A DNA stretch of 64,000 nt, taken from contig JBJKQK010000009.1 in NCBI GenBank assembly GCA_046705285.1, forward strand, positions 7,466 to 71,465, written 5' to 3'. The notes below the pieces were generated by a model. It was not told the origin of the DNA and ran no database searches. It saw nothing but the letters and a program-made list of their open reading frames with translations. Of the stretch, positions 1 to 8,555 are shown one piece after another; positions within the stretch are counted from its first letter, which is position 1; each line of letters opens with the position of its first letter. The position numbers and the translations under genes were made by a program. The DNA comes from SCRD01 sp046705285. GTDB taxonomy: Bacteria > Acidobacteriota > Terriglobia > UBA7540.

Positions 1-1110
1 CTCCACAACCGGAAGCCATCGTCTGTCAATCGGCTTCGCATTGAATTTCGTGAACCACGGGCGGAAATTGTGCGCGATGCCGTCGACAACCCACATCCGG
101 GTCTCGCTGCCATTCTGAACGGAGTCCTTCCATCGATATTTGTCTTCAAAACCCACACTGAAGATACCTGCAATCGCCTTTCGTCCCAGGGCAGCGCGAT
201 ACTCCTTGGCAGTTTTGCCATTCGCCCAGGGAGGCATCAATCCGCTGCGCCCCTGCCTGTCCGCGAACAATGTTGGCGCCTTCCCGCCGATGATTTTCAT
301 ATCGAGTCCGCTGAGAGCCCCTCCGCCTGCATTAGGAATAAAGCTTGCGCCGGGGTTAATGTTCTTGATGGCAGAATCCCAGACCTGCCAGAGCTCGAAC
401 AGCCGCTTCTGTCGCCACACGATGTATTCACGCCGCGCAGGATTCTGGGGGTCCTCGGTTCGCGGAAGATCCATCCCGCAGAAGGCCCGGAAGTTCTCTC
501 GACAATGAATGCAGTAGCACATCCCGGAGCCGGCCCAGCGGTTGGTGAAGATTCCATCGACCCGGTAGAGCCTCATGATCTCCTTATGCACTGAGGTCAT
601 GAACTCGAAGTTGTAAGGTCCCAGAGCACACGTGACCCAGAAGTCAGGATCAGACCAGTGACGAACCTTCTCGCCCTTCGCGTTGACCATGATCCAGTCC
701 GGATGTGCGTCGTAGACGTCCTGATGACAAGCGTGCGCGTCCGTTCGGCCAATCACATTCATGCCCAGATTCCGACAGCCCTTGACCATGTCGCCGAAGG
801 GATCTCGATCCCCCAGCCACTTGCTCCGATATTGCAGCGGAATCTTCGTCGGATAGAAAGCCACACAGCCTCCGGCGCTCAGGCATGCTCCGTCCGCGTG
901 AATGCGCCGAAAGTAGTCAAGCCAAAATACAGGGTCGTAATGTCCCGGGTCATTCTCCACAAAGGCAACTTGTGCCCAGCGCATCGGACGATCGTACCAC
1001 CCCGCTGCTTGCTCAGCGGGAGCCGTTATCCCGGAATCGCTGCGGCTGTTGGTCGCGATCAGCGCACCACCAGCGAGCGTTTGCAGAAACTCGCGCCTGT
1101 CTATGGCCAT
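1..1110 (-). CDS. Tat-exported GHL6-like glycoside hydrolase family protein (partial, 3' end outside window)
   Basis: An open frame without stops runs from an ATG at 1110 off the left edge, about 370 residues. The N-terminus has a twin-arginine motif (DRREFLQ, residues 4-10) followed by a hydrophobic stretch with Ala and Gly, so export by the Tat system is likely. The body resembles bacterial proteins annotated as hypothetical glycosyl hydrolase family 6 (GHL6, alpha-amylase-like barrel): it has a DYFRRIHADG stretch, a GMNVIGRTDAHA stretch, the VDGIFTNRW stretch typical of these barrels, and a CYCIHC cysteine cluster. The family is inferred from memory of motif patterns. The substrate is unknown. 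It is followed upstream by a VCBS protein on the same strand, which is also exported. The C-terminus is missing, so any trimerisation or carbohydrate-binding domain cannot be judged. Confidence 0.75.
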   Translation of the reverse strand, partial: MAIDRREFLQTLAGGALIATNSRSDSGITAPAEQAAGWYDRPMRWAQVAFVENDPGHYDPVFWLDYFRRIHADGACLSAGGCVAFYPTKIPLQYRSKWLGDRDPFGDMVKGCRNLGMNVIGRTDAHACHQDVYDAHPDWIMVNAKGEKVRHWSDPDFWVTCALGPYNFEFMTSVHKEIMRLYRVDGIFTNRWAGSGMCYCIHCRENFRAFCGMDLPRTEDPQNPARREYIVWRQKRLFELWQVWDSAIKNINPGASFIPNAGGGALSGLDMKIIGGKAPTLFADRQGRSGLMPPWANGKTAKEYRAALGRKAIAGIFSVGFEDKYRWKDSVQNGSETRMWVVDGIAHNFRPWFTKFNAKPIDRRWLPVVE

Positions 1111-1305
1111 CGAAACCTCTCAGTGTTGCGTGGAATGGGCCAGCCAACTTCGACCTTAGACTAACATGAGTCACATCCCTCGAGGGCCTGTGATCAATGG
1201 AATTCCTGAAGAAAAAGGCTTCTGTGGTTCGGTGGATTGCGTTCCAACACCCCATTCCGTCAGCCGCCCACCTGATCTCTCCATGTAGTTCAGGCAAAAC
1301 ACGCC

Positions 1306-1348
1306 GGCCGCCGCCTTAGGGTACCGCCAGGATTTATGACCGGCGGCC
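1306..1348 (-). terminator. GC-rich inverted repeat across the stop of the VCBS gene
   Basis: Perfect 8-bp arms GGCCGCCG (1306-1313) and CGGCGGCC (1341-1348) flank the TAA of the VCBS gene on the minus strand. A short T-run (tttt) follows after GGCG in the minus-strand reading. The loop is long (27 nt) and contains the stop codon, so this is a weak candidate for an intrinsic terminator. Confidence 0.25.
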
Positions 1349-2608
1349 TGGGTTGAACCAGATATCCACGCCCGGCGCTCCCGCCATATAAGGCTTTCCA
1401 AGAATGTCCAGTTTCCCGTCGCCGTTGAAATCGGCCAACTGGGCCTCGTGCGTGCCGTGTCCACCCTCCGCGACAGTCACCTTCTCAAAATCGCCTCGTC
1501 CGTCACCATAGAAGATCCAGAGGTGCGCCCGCGGGTAGTCCACCGTGCGCGTCCAGCCGCACCACTTGGCCATTTCGGCGCAGAAGATGTCCAGATTGCC
1601 ATCACCGTCAACGTCGGCGACTCTAAGCGTGTGGCCGTGGATCTCCTCTTCTCCAAGCAGATTATGCGGAACCCATTTGCCATCCGACCGGCGCTCATAC
1701 CAGTTCAACTCCCCGCAGCCATCCCCGCTGTCGAAAATCACCTGGGCCCACTTCGAATGCTTGATCAGTTTCCCGGCCCCTGCCCGCGAGAATTGCTGTC
1801 GGTCGTCAATAACATGGGGAGTAAACTTGAATCCTCCCTCGTGCTTGAACCACCGTCCACCGCCGACCACTTCAACAACTCCGTCGCCGTCGATATCGGT
1901 CATTGCCATGCCTTCCATCGGCGCGCCTGCCTGATAGATGATGTGCAAATCCCAGGGAGCGCTCCTGGCGCGCGGGTGGTCGGGAATTTGAGCCAGAAAT
2001 AACGCCGTCGCCCCCTGGTTCCAGAAAACCAGTTGCGGCTTGCCTTCGCCCAGCACATCGCCGAACATCATGTCGTGGTGCTGGTTCTTTCCGCTGTCCT
2101 TGATAATGTGCCGCTTCCACGGGGTATTCCGGTCGTAGTGCGGATACGGATTCTCCCACCACCACACTTCATTCGTGGTTGCATCACCTCCGTTCACCAG
2201 GTCGAGATGCCCGTCGCCATCAACATCAAACAGTGTCCCCCCTGCTTCCAGATTGCGTGGCCCGGGGTCAATAACATACTGTTCCCAGCCGTGGTAAGGT
2301 ATATCATTTCGCCCGGTGTTTCGCATCCAGACCGCCGCATTTGACTTGTTCCGGCCTGTAAAAACAAAATCGGTTCGGCCATCCCCGTCGATATCACCCA
2401 CTGCGCTGCCCGTCTGATTGTTGGAAAGTTCAGGCACAGGGAGATCACCCTTCGCGCTCGACCAGTGTTTCCACGGTGGGTTGGCCATCGCCTCCTGGCA
2501 CGGCGACACAGACGCCCTAGCGTTCTCTCGATTCCCGGCCGCCGAGCATGCCGCAGTGCCGGATGCGCTTAGTACGGCTGCTGCCATAAAATCACGTCTT
2601 GTCATCAT
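1334..2608 (-). CDS. Tat-exported FG-GAP/VCBS-repeat protein
   Basis: This is a 424-residue protein beginning MMTRRDFMAAAV, a twin-arginine signal. LSASGTAAC follows, and its cysteine near residue 21 could be a lipobox, so it may be a Tat lipoprotein. The body carries repeated calcium-binding-like VCBS/FG-GAP motifs of the form D.DGDG.xD (for example DIDGDGRTDF, DVDGDGHLDL, DIDGDGVVEV, DVDGDGNLDI, DFNGDGKLDI), spread from about residue 70 to 415, consistent with a seven-bladed propeller. Such proteins are surface or periplasmic binding modules in Acidobacteriota and Planctomycetes; the ligand is not evident. Either of the two adjacent ATGs could start it. It lies upstream of, and reads toward, the GHL6-like gene, so the two may be co-expressed. 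Confidence 0.85.
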   Translation of the reverse strand: MMTRRDFMAAAVLSASGTAACSAAGNRENARASVSPCQEAMANPPWKHWSSAKGDLPVPELSNNQTGSAVGDIDGDGRTDFVFTGRNKSNAAVWMRNTGRNDIPYHGWEQYVIDPGPRNLEAGGTLFDVDGDGHLDLVNGGDATTNEVWWWENPYPHYDRNTPWKRHIIKDSGKNQHHDMMFGDVLGEGKPQLVFWNQGATALFLAQIPDHPRARSAPWDLHIIYQAGAPMEGMAMTDIDGDGVVEVVGGGRWFKHEGGFKFTPHVIDDRQQFSRAGAGKLIKHSKWAQVIFDSGDGCGELNWYERRSDGKWVPHNLLGEEEIHGHTLRVADVDGDGNLDIFCAEMAKWCGWTRTVDYPRAHLWIFYGDGRGDFEKVTVAEGGHGTHEAQLADFNGDGKLDILGKPYMAGAPGVDIWFNPGRRS

Positions 2609-2736
2609 GAGCTTTCATCCTCCAGGTATAGAGTATGCGGCGGTACAAGTCCCGGCGAATCAAACCGTGTCAGGAATAATGGCCAACTCAACAAGCTGTG
2701 GCCTGCGAAGAGAACGGTCACTAATTCGTCGATGAG

Positions 2737-3033
2737 TTACATCAACAGAAGCTGGCGCCGGCAGGCCCGAAGATGGCGGCGGAACTCTCTGCAGACGTCG
2801 CTTCGGAATTCGGCGGGAAGCGCAGCCAGGGCTTCGGCAGGTGTGGGATAGTGATCGGCAAGACGATACTTGCCGCTGAGGAGGACAGTAACGGCAATCA
2901 GTCCCAAGATTTCTTCATCGCGCGGCTCGCGGTCGGAAAAGTAAGCTGCAAAACCATCCTGATCCTTGCATGAACGCTCGACCAACATCCGCGCCTGGCG
3001 AATGAAATAATCCCTGACTCTCTTTCCTGCCAT
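2737..3033 (-). CDS. Hypothetical protein, 98 aa
   Basis: This is a small, charged, mostly helical protein with Arg/Glu/Ala-rich composition and no recognised domain. The sequence looks coding: amino-acid use is balanced and there is a plausible helical register around PTPAEALAALPAEF. No strong Shine-Dalgarno lies before the ATG at 3033, which lowers confidence. It sits between the VCBS gene and two other small minus-strand genes. Confidence 0.45.
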   Translation of the reverse strand: MAGKRVRDYFIRQARMLVERSCKDQDGFAAYFSDREPRDEEILGLIAVTVLLSGKYRLADHYPTPAEALAALPAEFRSDVCREFRRHLRACRRQLLLM

Positions 3034-3232
3034 GGCAATTCAAAGAGGCCTGTCATGTTCCTCAAACTGGCAGTAGAATACAGCAAAACATGGAATGCCT
3101 CCAGTCGTGCTCGCCCTCATGCAGACAACCCTTCACATAATCTGTCGACTCCGACTGTGACACCTTCCAGGAAGCCAGCGATATAAACCTTTGGGATCGT
3201 CTTGCCTGCACACCAAAGGCACATCATGCAGC

Positions 3233-3478
3233 CTAGCAGCGCACACGGGCCGTGCGAAGCGCGAGATCCCGCAACAATCCTTCTTCTCCCAACTCGGCTT
3301 TGAGCCTGCTGCAGGACGGGCATACCAAAATAATGCTGGCGACGCGTTCACCCTCGAGGCGCCTAACATCCCATCCTGCGGTGATGGCCTCTTCGGCGCC
3401 GGGAAGTTTGTGGTCACAATACCAGCAACAACCTTCTCCTGTGCTGCAAATGGCTCGTAAAGCCTCATGAACATCCAT
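3233..3478 (-). CDS. Small zinc-ribbon-like protein, 81 aa
   Basis: The protein begins MDVHEALRAIC and has two cysteine pairs, CWYCDHK near residue 18 and CPSCSR near residue 53, about 32 residues apart, consistent with one four-cysteine zinc site. The start at 3478 is set by a GGAGG Shine-Dalgarno six bases upstream. The longer frame in another register over this region has no such signal and lower-quality sequence. I do not recognise the family. A second small CxxC/CPRC protein lies at 36412-36717. Function could be nucleic-acid or protein binding; this is inference. Confidence 0.65.
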   Translation of the reverse strand: MDVHEALRAICSTGEGCCWYCDHKLPGAEEAITAGWDVRRLEGERVASIILVCPSCSRLKAELGEEGLLRDLALRTARVRC

Positions 3479-3666
3479 AGCGCCTCCGAAAAAGAGAAAA
3501 GGGTTGCACGGCTAATGTGGCAACGCTGCCTTCCAACTTGCCTGCACTCCAACCAATCGTGAGTTCAAAGGTCGTCTCCGCTCCACAACTCGACGCCAGA
3601 CCAGGTTGTTTGTCAGATTGTCATAACCCCGCAAACGGTCGAAGAAAGATGCTGGATATCGGCCCC

Positions 3667-3957
3667 TTAATGCTTCAGCCACTTTCCGAGCTCAGTAGGA
3701 GCAACAGCCAGCTTGTAATGGTTCCCGGAATCATGTACCAGAAGGCCTTTGGACTGTAATTCCTGGAATCCTTTAAGATAAGCAGTTCTCACCGCAGGGT
3801 TACTATGATCAAGGAAATGGTGTGGACCGGAGGCAACCCACTTGGTCTTGCCCGCGCTTCGGAGAAGGAACACCGCACCCCGGCTTCTGGCTGCATCCAG
3901 AATCTCCTTTGCCTGCAGCGAAAGCCTCTTCGATGGCTGACCCGGCGTGTGTGGCAT
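3667..3957 (-). CDS. Hypothetical protein, 96 aa, possible winged-helix-like fold
   Basis: The protein has helical segments (SLQAKEILDAARSRG, AYLKGFQELQSKGLL) followed by short beta-like stretches (HYKLAVAPTELG), a pattern like small winged-helix or effector-binding proteins, but no family is recognised. The ATG at 3957 has GGAGG immediately adjacent with no spacer, so the true start may be elsewhere. The 282-base stretch between it and nrdJ (3958-4239) holds only a short GC palindrome near 4075-4084 and no gene that I can support. Confidence 0.5.
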   Translation of the reverse strand: MPHTPGQPSKRLSLQAKEILDAARSRGAVFLLRSAGKTKWVASGPHHFLDHSNPAVRTAYLKGFQELQSKGLLVHDSGNHYKLAVAPTELGKWLKH

Positions 3958-4239
3958 CCTCCGACACCCCTTATGGGTATAAGCCCCACCTTACCATGAG
4001 CTTACAAAGCCCACGCCATCCGAAGCTGTCCTCGGGCATTATCGCAGAAATCCTCTGCGCTTCATCCTCCCCGCGCCCCGCGGGGACCCAGCCGCGGATT
4101 AAGGGCTCTGACCAGACTCTATAACCTCCAGTATCCAGCAACCTCTGGCTGCATTGTATTGTTCAATGAACATAATTGCAACACTTTCTTTGCAGAAGAT
4201 CGCATTTTTTTAAGCTCATATCCCTTCAAGAATAGCCAT

Positions 4240-7131
4240 TTACGAGCAGCCGCTCGTGGACCCACAGTTCATGCAGCGGTAGCAGGAACCGTTACGAACC
4301 ATGATGGCGCCACAATCGGCGCAAGAAGGCGCATCGTCTTCGGCCGACACCAAGCCGGCCAGTCCTGGTTGGCTTGCGCCCGCGGAAGGCCCTGCCGCAG
4401 CACGGGAAAACTGCTGAGCCAGTTCGGCTGCTTTTGAGCTTTCCGAACTGCTCACCGTTTCAAGGCTGGCGTTTTCCCGTGGCTGCGCGTCCCTGGGCAG
4501 GAACTTCCAGGCCAGCCAACGGAAGATGTAGTCCATGACGGACTTAGCGTACCGGATCTCCGGATGCGGAGTCCAACCGCTGGGCTCAAAGCGCGTGTGA
4601 CTGAACTTGTCGCACAGGACTTTGAGCGGCACCCCATACTGCAGCGCCAAGGAAACCGCCGTCGCGAACGAATCCATCAGTCCGGAAACGGTCGACCCTT
4701 CCTTGGCCATAGTGATGAAAATTTCACCAGGCTGCCCGTTTTCGTAAAGACCTACGGTCAGATATCCCTCATGGCCGCCCACAGAGAATTTGTGAGTGAT
4801 CGCACGGCGTTCGTCCGCCAGTTTGTGCCGGAAAGGCTTGCCTTCCGCAGCCGCTGCCGAGGCTTCGTCAGTTTTTCCGGAGGGCTCCAACTCGTGCTCC
4901 TTCTCCCGCTTCACGTCCGACGTATTAAGGGGCTGGCTGCGTTTGGAACCGTTGCGATAGACGGCAATGGCTTTCAAACCCAGCCGCCACGCTTCAATGT
5001 ACGCCTTCTCGATATCTTCAACGGTGGCTTCCTCAGGCAGGTTTACGGTCTTCGAGATGGCACCGGATATAAAGGGCTGCACCGCCGCCATCATCCGGAT
5101 GTGTCCCATGTAGTGGATTGAGCGCCTGCCCTTCGCTGGCTTCAGTGAGCAATCAAACACGGGCAGATGCTCGGGATTCAGATGCGGTGCTCCCTCAATC
5201 GTGCCGTGCTGGTCGATGTAATTCACAATCTCCGCCGCCTGCTGCTCCGTGTAGCCGAGCTTAAGCAGGGACATGGGAACAATGTTGTTGACGATTTTGA
5301 TGAGGCCACCGCCAACAAGCTTCTTATATTTCACCAGAGCCAGATCAGGCTCGACACCCGTCGTGTCGCAGTCCATCATGAAGCCGATTGTTCCCGTCGG
5401 AGCCAGCACCGTGACCTGCGCATTGCGGTAGCCATGCTTCACACCGCTGGCCATGCACTCGTCCCAAACCTCCTGGCATCTTTCCATCAGCCGCTCTGGA
5501 ACGTTCGTGGCATTGATGCCCTGCAGCGCATTCCGGTGCATCGAAATCACCTCGAGGAATGAATCACGGTTCTCCGCATAGCCGGAACACGGGCCGACCT
5601 CTGCTGCGATTCGGGAAGAAGTCAGATACGCCTGGCCATGCATCAGTGCAGTGATCGCTCCGGCGAAGTCGCGCCCATCGTCGGAGTCGTAAGGCAGGCC
5701 ATTTGCCATCAAAAGCGCTCCCAAATTGGCGAAGCCGAGGCCAAGAGGACGGAAATTGTGAGAATTCTCAGCGATTCTTTCCGTGGGATAACTCGCATTG
5801 TCAACCAGGATCTCCTGCGCGGTGGTCACCACATCAACAGCGTGTTGAAATGCATCTACGTCGAACTTCATGTCCGCTGTCACGAATTTCATCAGGTTCA
5901 GCGAGGCCAAGTTGCAGGCCGAATCGTCGAGAAACATATACTCGCTACACGGATTCGAGGCATTAATGGGTCCCGTCGCCTTTGAGGTGTGCCATCTGTT
6001 CACAGTCGTGTCAAACTGCATGCCCGGATCGCCGCACTGCCAGGCGGATTCCGAAATCCTGCGCATCAGGTCGCGGGCACGGTAAGAAGCGATCGGCTCG
6101 CCGGTTGTCACCTTTCGTGTCACCCAATCCTTGTCTTCAATGACGGCTTGCATGAATTCATCGGTAACACGTACGCTGTTGTTGGCGTTTTGGAAAAAAA
6201 TGGAGCTGTAGGCCTCACCATCAATCGCCGGGTCGTATCCAGCATCGACCAACGCCCATGCCTTACGCTCCTCTTTCGCTTTGCACTCGATAAAATCAAC
6301 GATATCGGGATGATCGATATTGAGAATCACCATCTTCGCTGCCCGCCGCGTCTTCCCGCCTGATTTGATGACCCCCGCGAAGGCGTCGTACCCCTTCATG
6401 AAAGAAAGCGGACCTGAAGCCACGCCGCCACCCGACAGCGTCTCGACAGAGGACCGGAGCGGCGAAAGATTGGTCCCTGTGCCGGAGCCCCACTTGAAAA
6501 GCATCCCTTCGGTTCTGGCCAGCGTCAGGATACTGTCAAGGTTGTCCTGGACGGAATTGATAAAGCACGCCGACACCTGGGGATGGCGATAAGCCTCAGA
6601 TTCCTTCCTCACACCGCCGGTTGCAGGATCCCAATACCAGCCCGTTCCTTTTGAGCTGCGCCGATATTTGTGCCACAGGCCGCAATTGAACCAGACCGGC
6701 GAATTGAATGCCGCCTTCTGGCGCACCAGCAAGTGCGTTAGCTCGTCATGGAACGTCTCCGCATCCTCTTCCGTCCGAAAGTACCCGTCCTCCCGGCCCC
6801 AGTCCGCAATCGTGTCTGCCACGCGGCTTACCAACTGCCGAACGCTCGATTCGCGCTCGGGCGTTCCAAGCTTGCCATGAAAATACTTCGAGGCCACGAT
6901 ATTCGTGGCAGTCATCGACCAATCCTTGGGAACCTCGACGTTCCGTTGCTCAAAAATCGTCTCGCCCTTCTCATTTTGAATCGACGCAGTGCGCACATCC
7001 CACTCGATTTCATCGAACGGGTGCGCATCTTCCCTGCTGAAATACCGCTTCACCTTAATTCCAGCGTGCTTGGGAGTCTTTGAAGCTGTCATATTTCGAG
7101 CTTCCATTGAAAAAGTTTCGCGATCCGGCAT
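4240..7131 (-). CDS. nrdJ: Adenosylcobalamin-dependent (class II) ribonucleoside-diphosphate reductase
   Basis: The protein is 963 residues and makes deoxyribonucleotides using adenosylcobalamin as radical generator, in the cytoplasm, without an R2 subunit. Recognisable landmarks are the SACFINSVQDN segment near residue 190 carrying a reducible cysteine, the GTGTNLSPLR loop, NPCSEYMF in the finger-loop region with the family NPCSE motif, and APTGTIGFMM typical of the vitamin-B12-dependent branch. After the barrel is a TSCPD-like domain (about residues 800-890). The C-terminus has CADC, CYRC and CGSTSGC, a thiol/zinc-ribbon tail used for re-reduction. The ATG at 7131 has a strong AGAGGGAGG Shine-Dalgarno six bases upstream. 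A promoter and candidate NrdR boxes lie about 180-265 bases upstream. Confidence 0.95.
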   Translation of the reverse strand: MPDRETFSMEARNMTASKTPKHAGIKVKRYFSREDAHPFDEIEWDVRTASIQNEKGETIFEQRNVEVPKDWSMTATNIVASKYFHGKLGTPERESSVRQLVSRVADTIADWGREDGYFRTEEDAETFHDELTHLLVRQKAAFNSPVWFNCGLWHKYRRSSKGTGWYWDPATGGVRKESEAYRHPQVSACFINSVQDNLDSILTLARTEGMLFKWGSGTGTNLSPLRSSVETLSGGGVASGPLSFMKGYDAFAGVIKSGGKTRRAAKMVILNIDHPDIVDFIECKAKEERKAWALVDAGYDPAIDGEAYSSIFFQNANNSVRVTDEFMQAVIEDKDWVTRKVTTGEPIASYRARDLMRRISESAWQCGDPGMQFDTTVNRWHTSKATGPINASNPCSEYMFLDDSACNLASLNLMKFVTADMKFDVDAFQHAVDVVTTAQEILVDNASYPTERIAENSHNFRPLGLGFANLGALLMANGLPYDSDDGRDFAGAITALMHGQAYLTSSRIAAEVGPCSGYAENRDSFLEVISMHRNALQGINATNVPERLMERCQEVWDECMASGVKHGYRNAQVTVLAPTGTIGFMMDCDTTGVEPDLALVKYKKLVGGGLIKIVNNIVPMSLLKLGYTEQQAAEIVNYIDQHGTIEGAPHLNPEHLPVFDCSLKPAKGRRSIHYMGHIRMMAAVQPFISGAISKTVNLPEEATVEDIEKAYIEAWRLGLKAIAVYRNGSKRSQPLNTSDVKREKEHELEPSGKTDEASAAAAEGKPFRHKLADERRAITHKFSVGGHEGYLTVGLYENGQPGEIFITMAKEGSTVSGLMDSFATAVSLALQYGVPLKVLCDKFSHTRFEPSGWTPHPEIRYAKSVMDYIFRWLAWKFLPRDAQPRENASLETVSSSESSKAAELAQQFSRAAAGPSAGASQPGLAGLVSAEDDAPSCADCGAIMVRNGSCYRCMNCGSTSGCS

Positions 7132-7314
7132 GAAAGCCTCCCTCTTAGCTTAAAACTTTCAAAATCAACTGATTAAGTCGGATATGCCCGACATTTCTTT
7201 CGCGAGGGGCAACACGCTGCGGGCGCTGCTTGGCTCCTTCGGCCGGTTCTCGCGAGACTCGCCGCATTCCATTGGCAATATCATCCCTGAGCAACTGACA
7301 AACTCACTTCGCGG

Positions 7315-7344
7315 AATTTAAACCCGTCGGAGGGATCGTGTCAA
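7315..7344 (-). promoter_or_regulatory. Sigma70-type promoter for nrdJ
   Basis: On the minus strand a perfect TTGACA (7339-7344) is followed by an 18-base spacer and TAAATT (7315-7320, four of six matches to TATAAT). Transcription would begin near 7308, giving a 5' leader of about 175 bases before the nrdJ ATG. Confidence 0.6.
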
Positions 7345-7351
7345 GAGAAAA

Positions 7352-7397
7352 CTACAAAAGGTAGGGGTTTTTAATTCTCGACTACCATATCTTGTGC
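7352..7397 (-). promoter_or_regulatory. Candidate tandem NrdR boxes upstream of nrdJ
   Basis: Two 16-base near-palindromes, 7382-7397 (plus strand ctaccatatcttgtgc) and 7352-7367 (plus strand ctacaaaaggtagggg), are spaced 30 bases start to start and end eight bases before the -35 element. Against the published NrdR consensus acaCwAtATaTwGtgt, I count about 11 and 9 matches of 16. Tandem boxes at about three helical turns are typical for the repressor NrdR. No nrdR gene is in the window, so this is inferred from the sites only. Confidence 0.5.
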
Positions 7398-7595
7398 AAC
7401 CGCGCCTTCTCCGAAACCCCTCCGCGCCTGCCGGAACAGGCTTCGCCCGCATCTTCCCTTAATTTACGATACCTCGCGGAGAGTGCGGCTGCAAGTGTGT
7501 GGACACCAAGAGTAAGGTGGGTAGAGGAGCCCCCGCCAAGGCGGCACGGAAGACTCCTCACCGATATTTAAAAAGGCTGAGGCGTAGAAACAAGT

Positions 7596-8105
7596 TCAGC
7601 TTGGCAGCAGAACTTTCAGGTTTGACTGAGTGAGAGACTGGACAAGCTCCGCTTCAACCGTCTCCCGCGCGACCCCCCGGGCAACAGCAATTTCGTCAAC
7701 CAGCAGCTGCCAGGACCGGTCAAACATTTTCTTTTCGCGGAATGAGAGGGACTTGCCCTGGCTCAAAACCAGCAGGCTCTTGAAAACTTCGGCTACCTGC
7801 TGCAGCGAGCCGCTGCGCATCTTCTCCGAATTCTCCTTGAATCGTCCCTTCCAGTCCTGTTGGGTTTTGCATTGGCCTTTGCGGATAAACTCCAGGATCG
7901 TCTCAACTTCTTTGCCTCTGACGACCTTCCGCAAGCCCACGTTGCCTACGTTGCTGATCGGCACCATCACTCGAAGGCTGCTGGAATTGAGCTTTAACAG
8001 GTAGAACATCTCGGGTTGGCCGGTCAGGTTTCGTGTTGATATTTGTTCGATAATACCTACTCCCTGATTGGGATAGACTACTTTTTCGCCTATTTGGAAT
8101 GCCAT
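7596..8105 (-). CDS. CarD-family transcriptional regulator
   Basis: The protein is 169 residues. The N-terminal Tudor-like RNA-polymerase-interacting domain is recognisable by FQIGEKVVYPNQGVGIIE (residues 2-19) and LLKLNSSSLRVMVPISN, as in CarD/CdnL and the TRCF RID domain. The rest is a helical DNA-interacting domain rich in Lys/Arg (WKGRFKENSEKM, KSLSFREKKMF). CarD proteins bind RNA polymerase beta and stabilise open promoter complexes at many genes, including rRNA. The start at 8105 is chosen over an upstream ATG because AGAGGT lies nine bases before it and the family begins MxFQIGDKV. It lies upstream of nrdJ on the same strand but 460 bases away with a separate nrdJ promoter, so they are probably separate units. 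Confidence 0.9.
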   Translation of the reverse strand: MAFQIGEKVVYPNQGVGIIEQISTRNLTGQPEMFYLLKLNSSSLRVMVPISNVGNVGLRKVVRGKEVETILEFIRKGQCKTQQDWKGRFKENSEKMRSGSLQQVAEVFKSLLVLSQGKSLSFREKKMFDRSWQLLVDEIAVARGVARETVEAELVQSLTQSNLKVLLPS

Positions 8106-8144
8106 ATCAAGATGACCTCTTTTTGGTGCAGATATGCACACTGT

Positions 8145-8173
8145 AGGGTAGTTCGTAACATAGCTGATGTCAA
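8145..8173 (-). promoter_or_regulatory. Possible promoter of the CarD-like gene
   Basis: The minus strand has TTGACA (8168-8173), a 17-base spacer and TACCCT (8145-8150, three of six). The -35 hexamer sits at the very end of the transposase relic. Confidence 0.3.
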
Positions 8174-8174
8174 G

Positions 8175-8500
8175 CGGCTGAACTCGCCCACCAGGTTAGT
8201 GACACTTGGTCTCCTTCTTTCGGGCGAGGATTTGGCGAGGAACTCCTGGGGTGTGAGGCAGCCGAAAACCTGGTGAGGACGAACGGTGTTGTAGGCTCGT
8301 TCCCAAGCCTGGAGTTCCCGGTTGAGCTTGGTAAGGGAAGCGAAAAGGAGGTGATCTCATGGAACTCCTCGGTATGGGCGCGGTTGCCACACTCGGCCTT
8401 GCCGTTGAGCTTGGCGGATCGTGGCGTCGGGACATATGGCTTGACGGCACGCTCCAGGCTGGCCTGCTCAAGGACGTCGGCGAACGCGCCGTGCGAAGAC
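8175..8500 (-). pseudogene. Decayed integrase-core transposase C-terminus (IS481/IS3-like)
   Basis: Reading the minus strand gives PTPRSAKLNGKAECGNRAHTEEF in one frame (about 8351-8440), then a frame change to LNRELQAWERAYN and TVRPHQVFGCLTPQEFLA (about 8230-8330). These are the last parts of the rve integrase-core fold: the KLNGKVER motif with the catalytic Glu replaced (GKAECGN), and the YNxxRPHQxxGxxTPxEFL tail. The N-terminal two thirds, terminal inverted repeats and target duplication are not visible. It is an old fragment lying between the CarD-like gene and a transporter unit. Confidence 0.65.
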
Positions 8501-8555
8501 ATTTTAGCCCCTTTGCCAATGCGTGTCCCAAATGTGTGCCCGACGTTCCGGAACG

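Larger units (their letters stand above)
7132..7595. other. Intergenic region nrdJ/carD-like: long nrdJ leader plus CarD-like gene tail
   Basis: This 464-base gap has no supported gene. It contains the predicted nrdJ promoter and operator (described separately), a transcribed leader of roughly 175 bases with a small hairpin (GTCGG/CCGAC in the minus-strand reading, near 7183-7198) and a TCTCGCGAGA palindrome near 7247-7256. Behind the CarD-like gene is a GC-rich CCGCC/GGCGG hairpin near 7531-7543. I searched by eye for the conserved B12-box of cobalamin riboswitches in the leader and did not find it. Confidence 0.5.

Noticed and set aside
3133..3552. 139-codon minus-strand frame overlapping the small zinc-ribbon gene
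   Set aside because: Different register with no ribosome site; the 81-residue frame has GGAGG and paired cysteines.
7132..7315. Cobalamin riboswitch in the nrdJ leader
   Set aside because: The conserved B12-box could not be found by eye in the minus-strand leader; only generic hairpins are visible.
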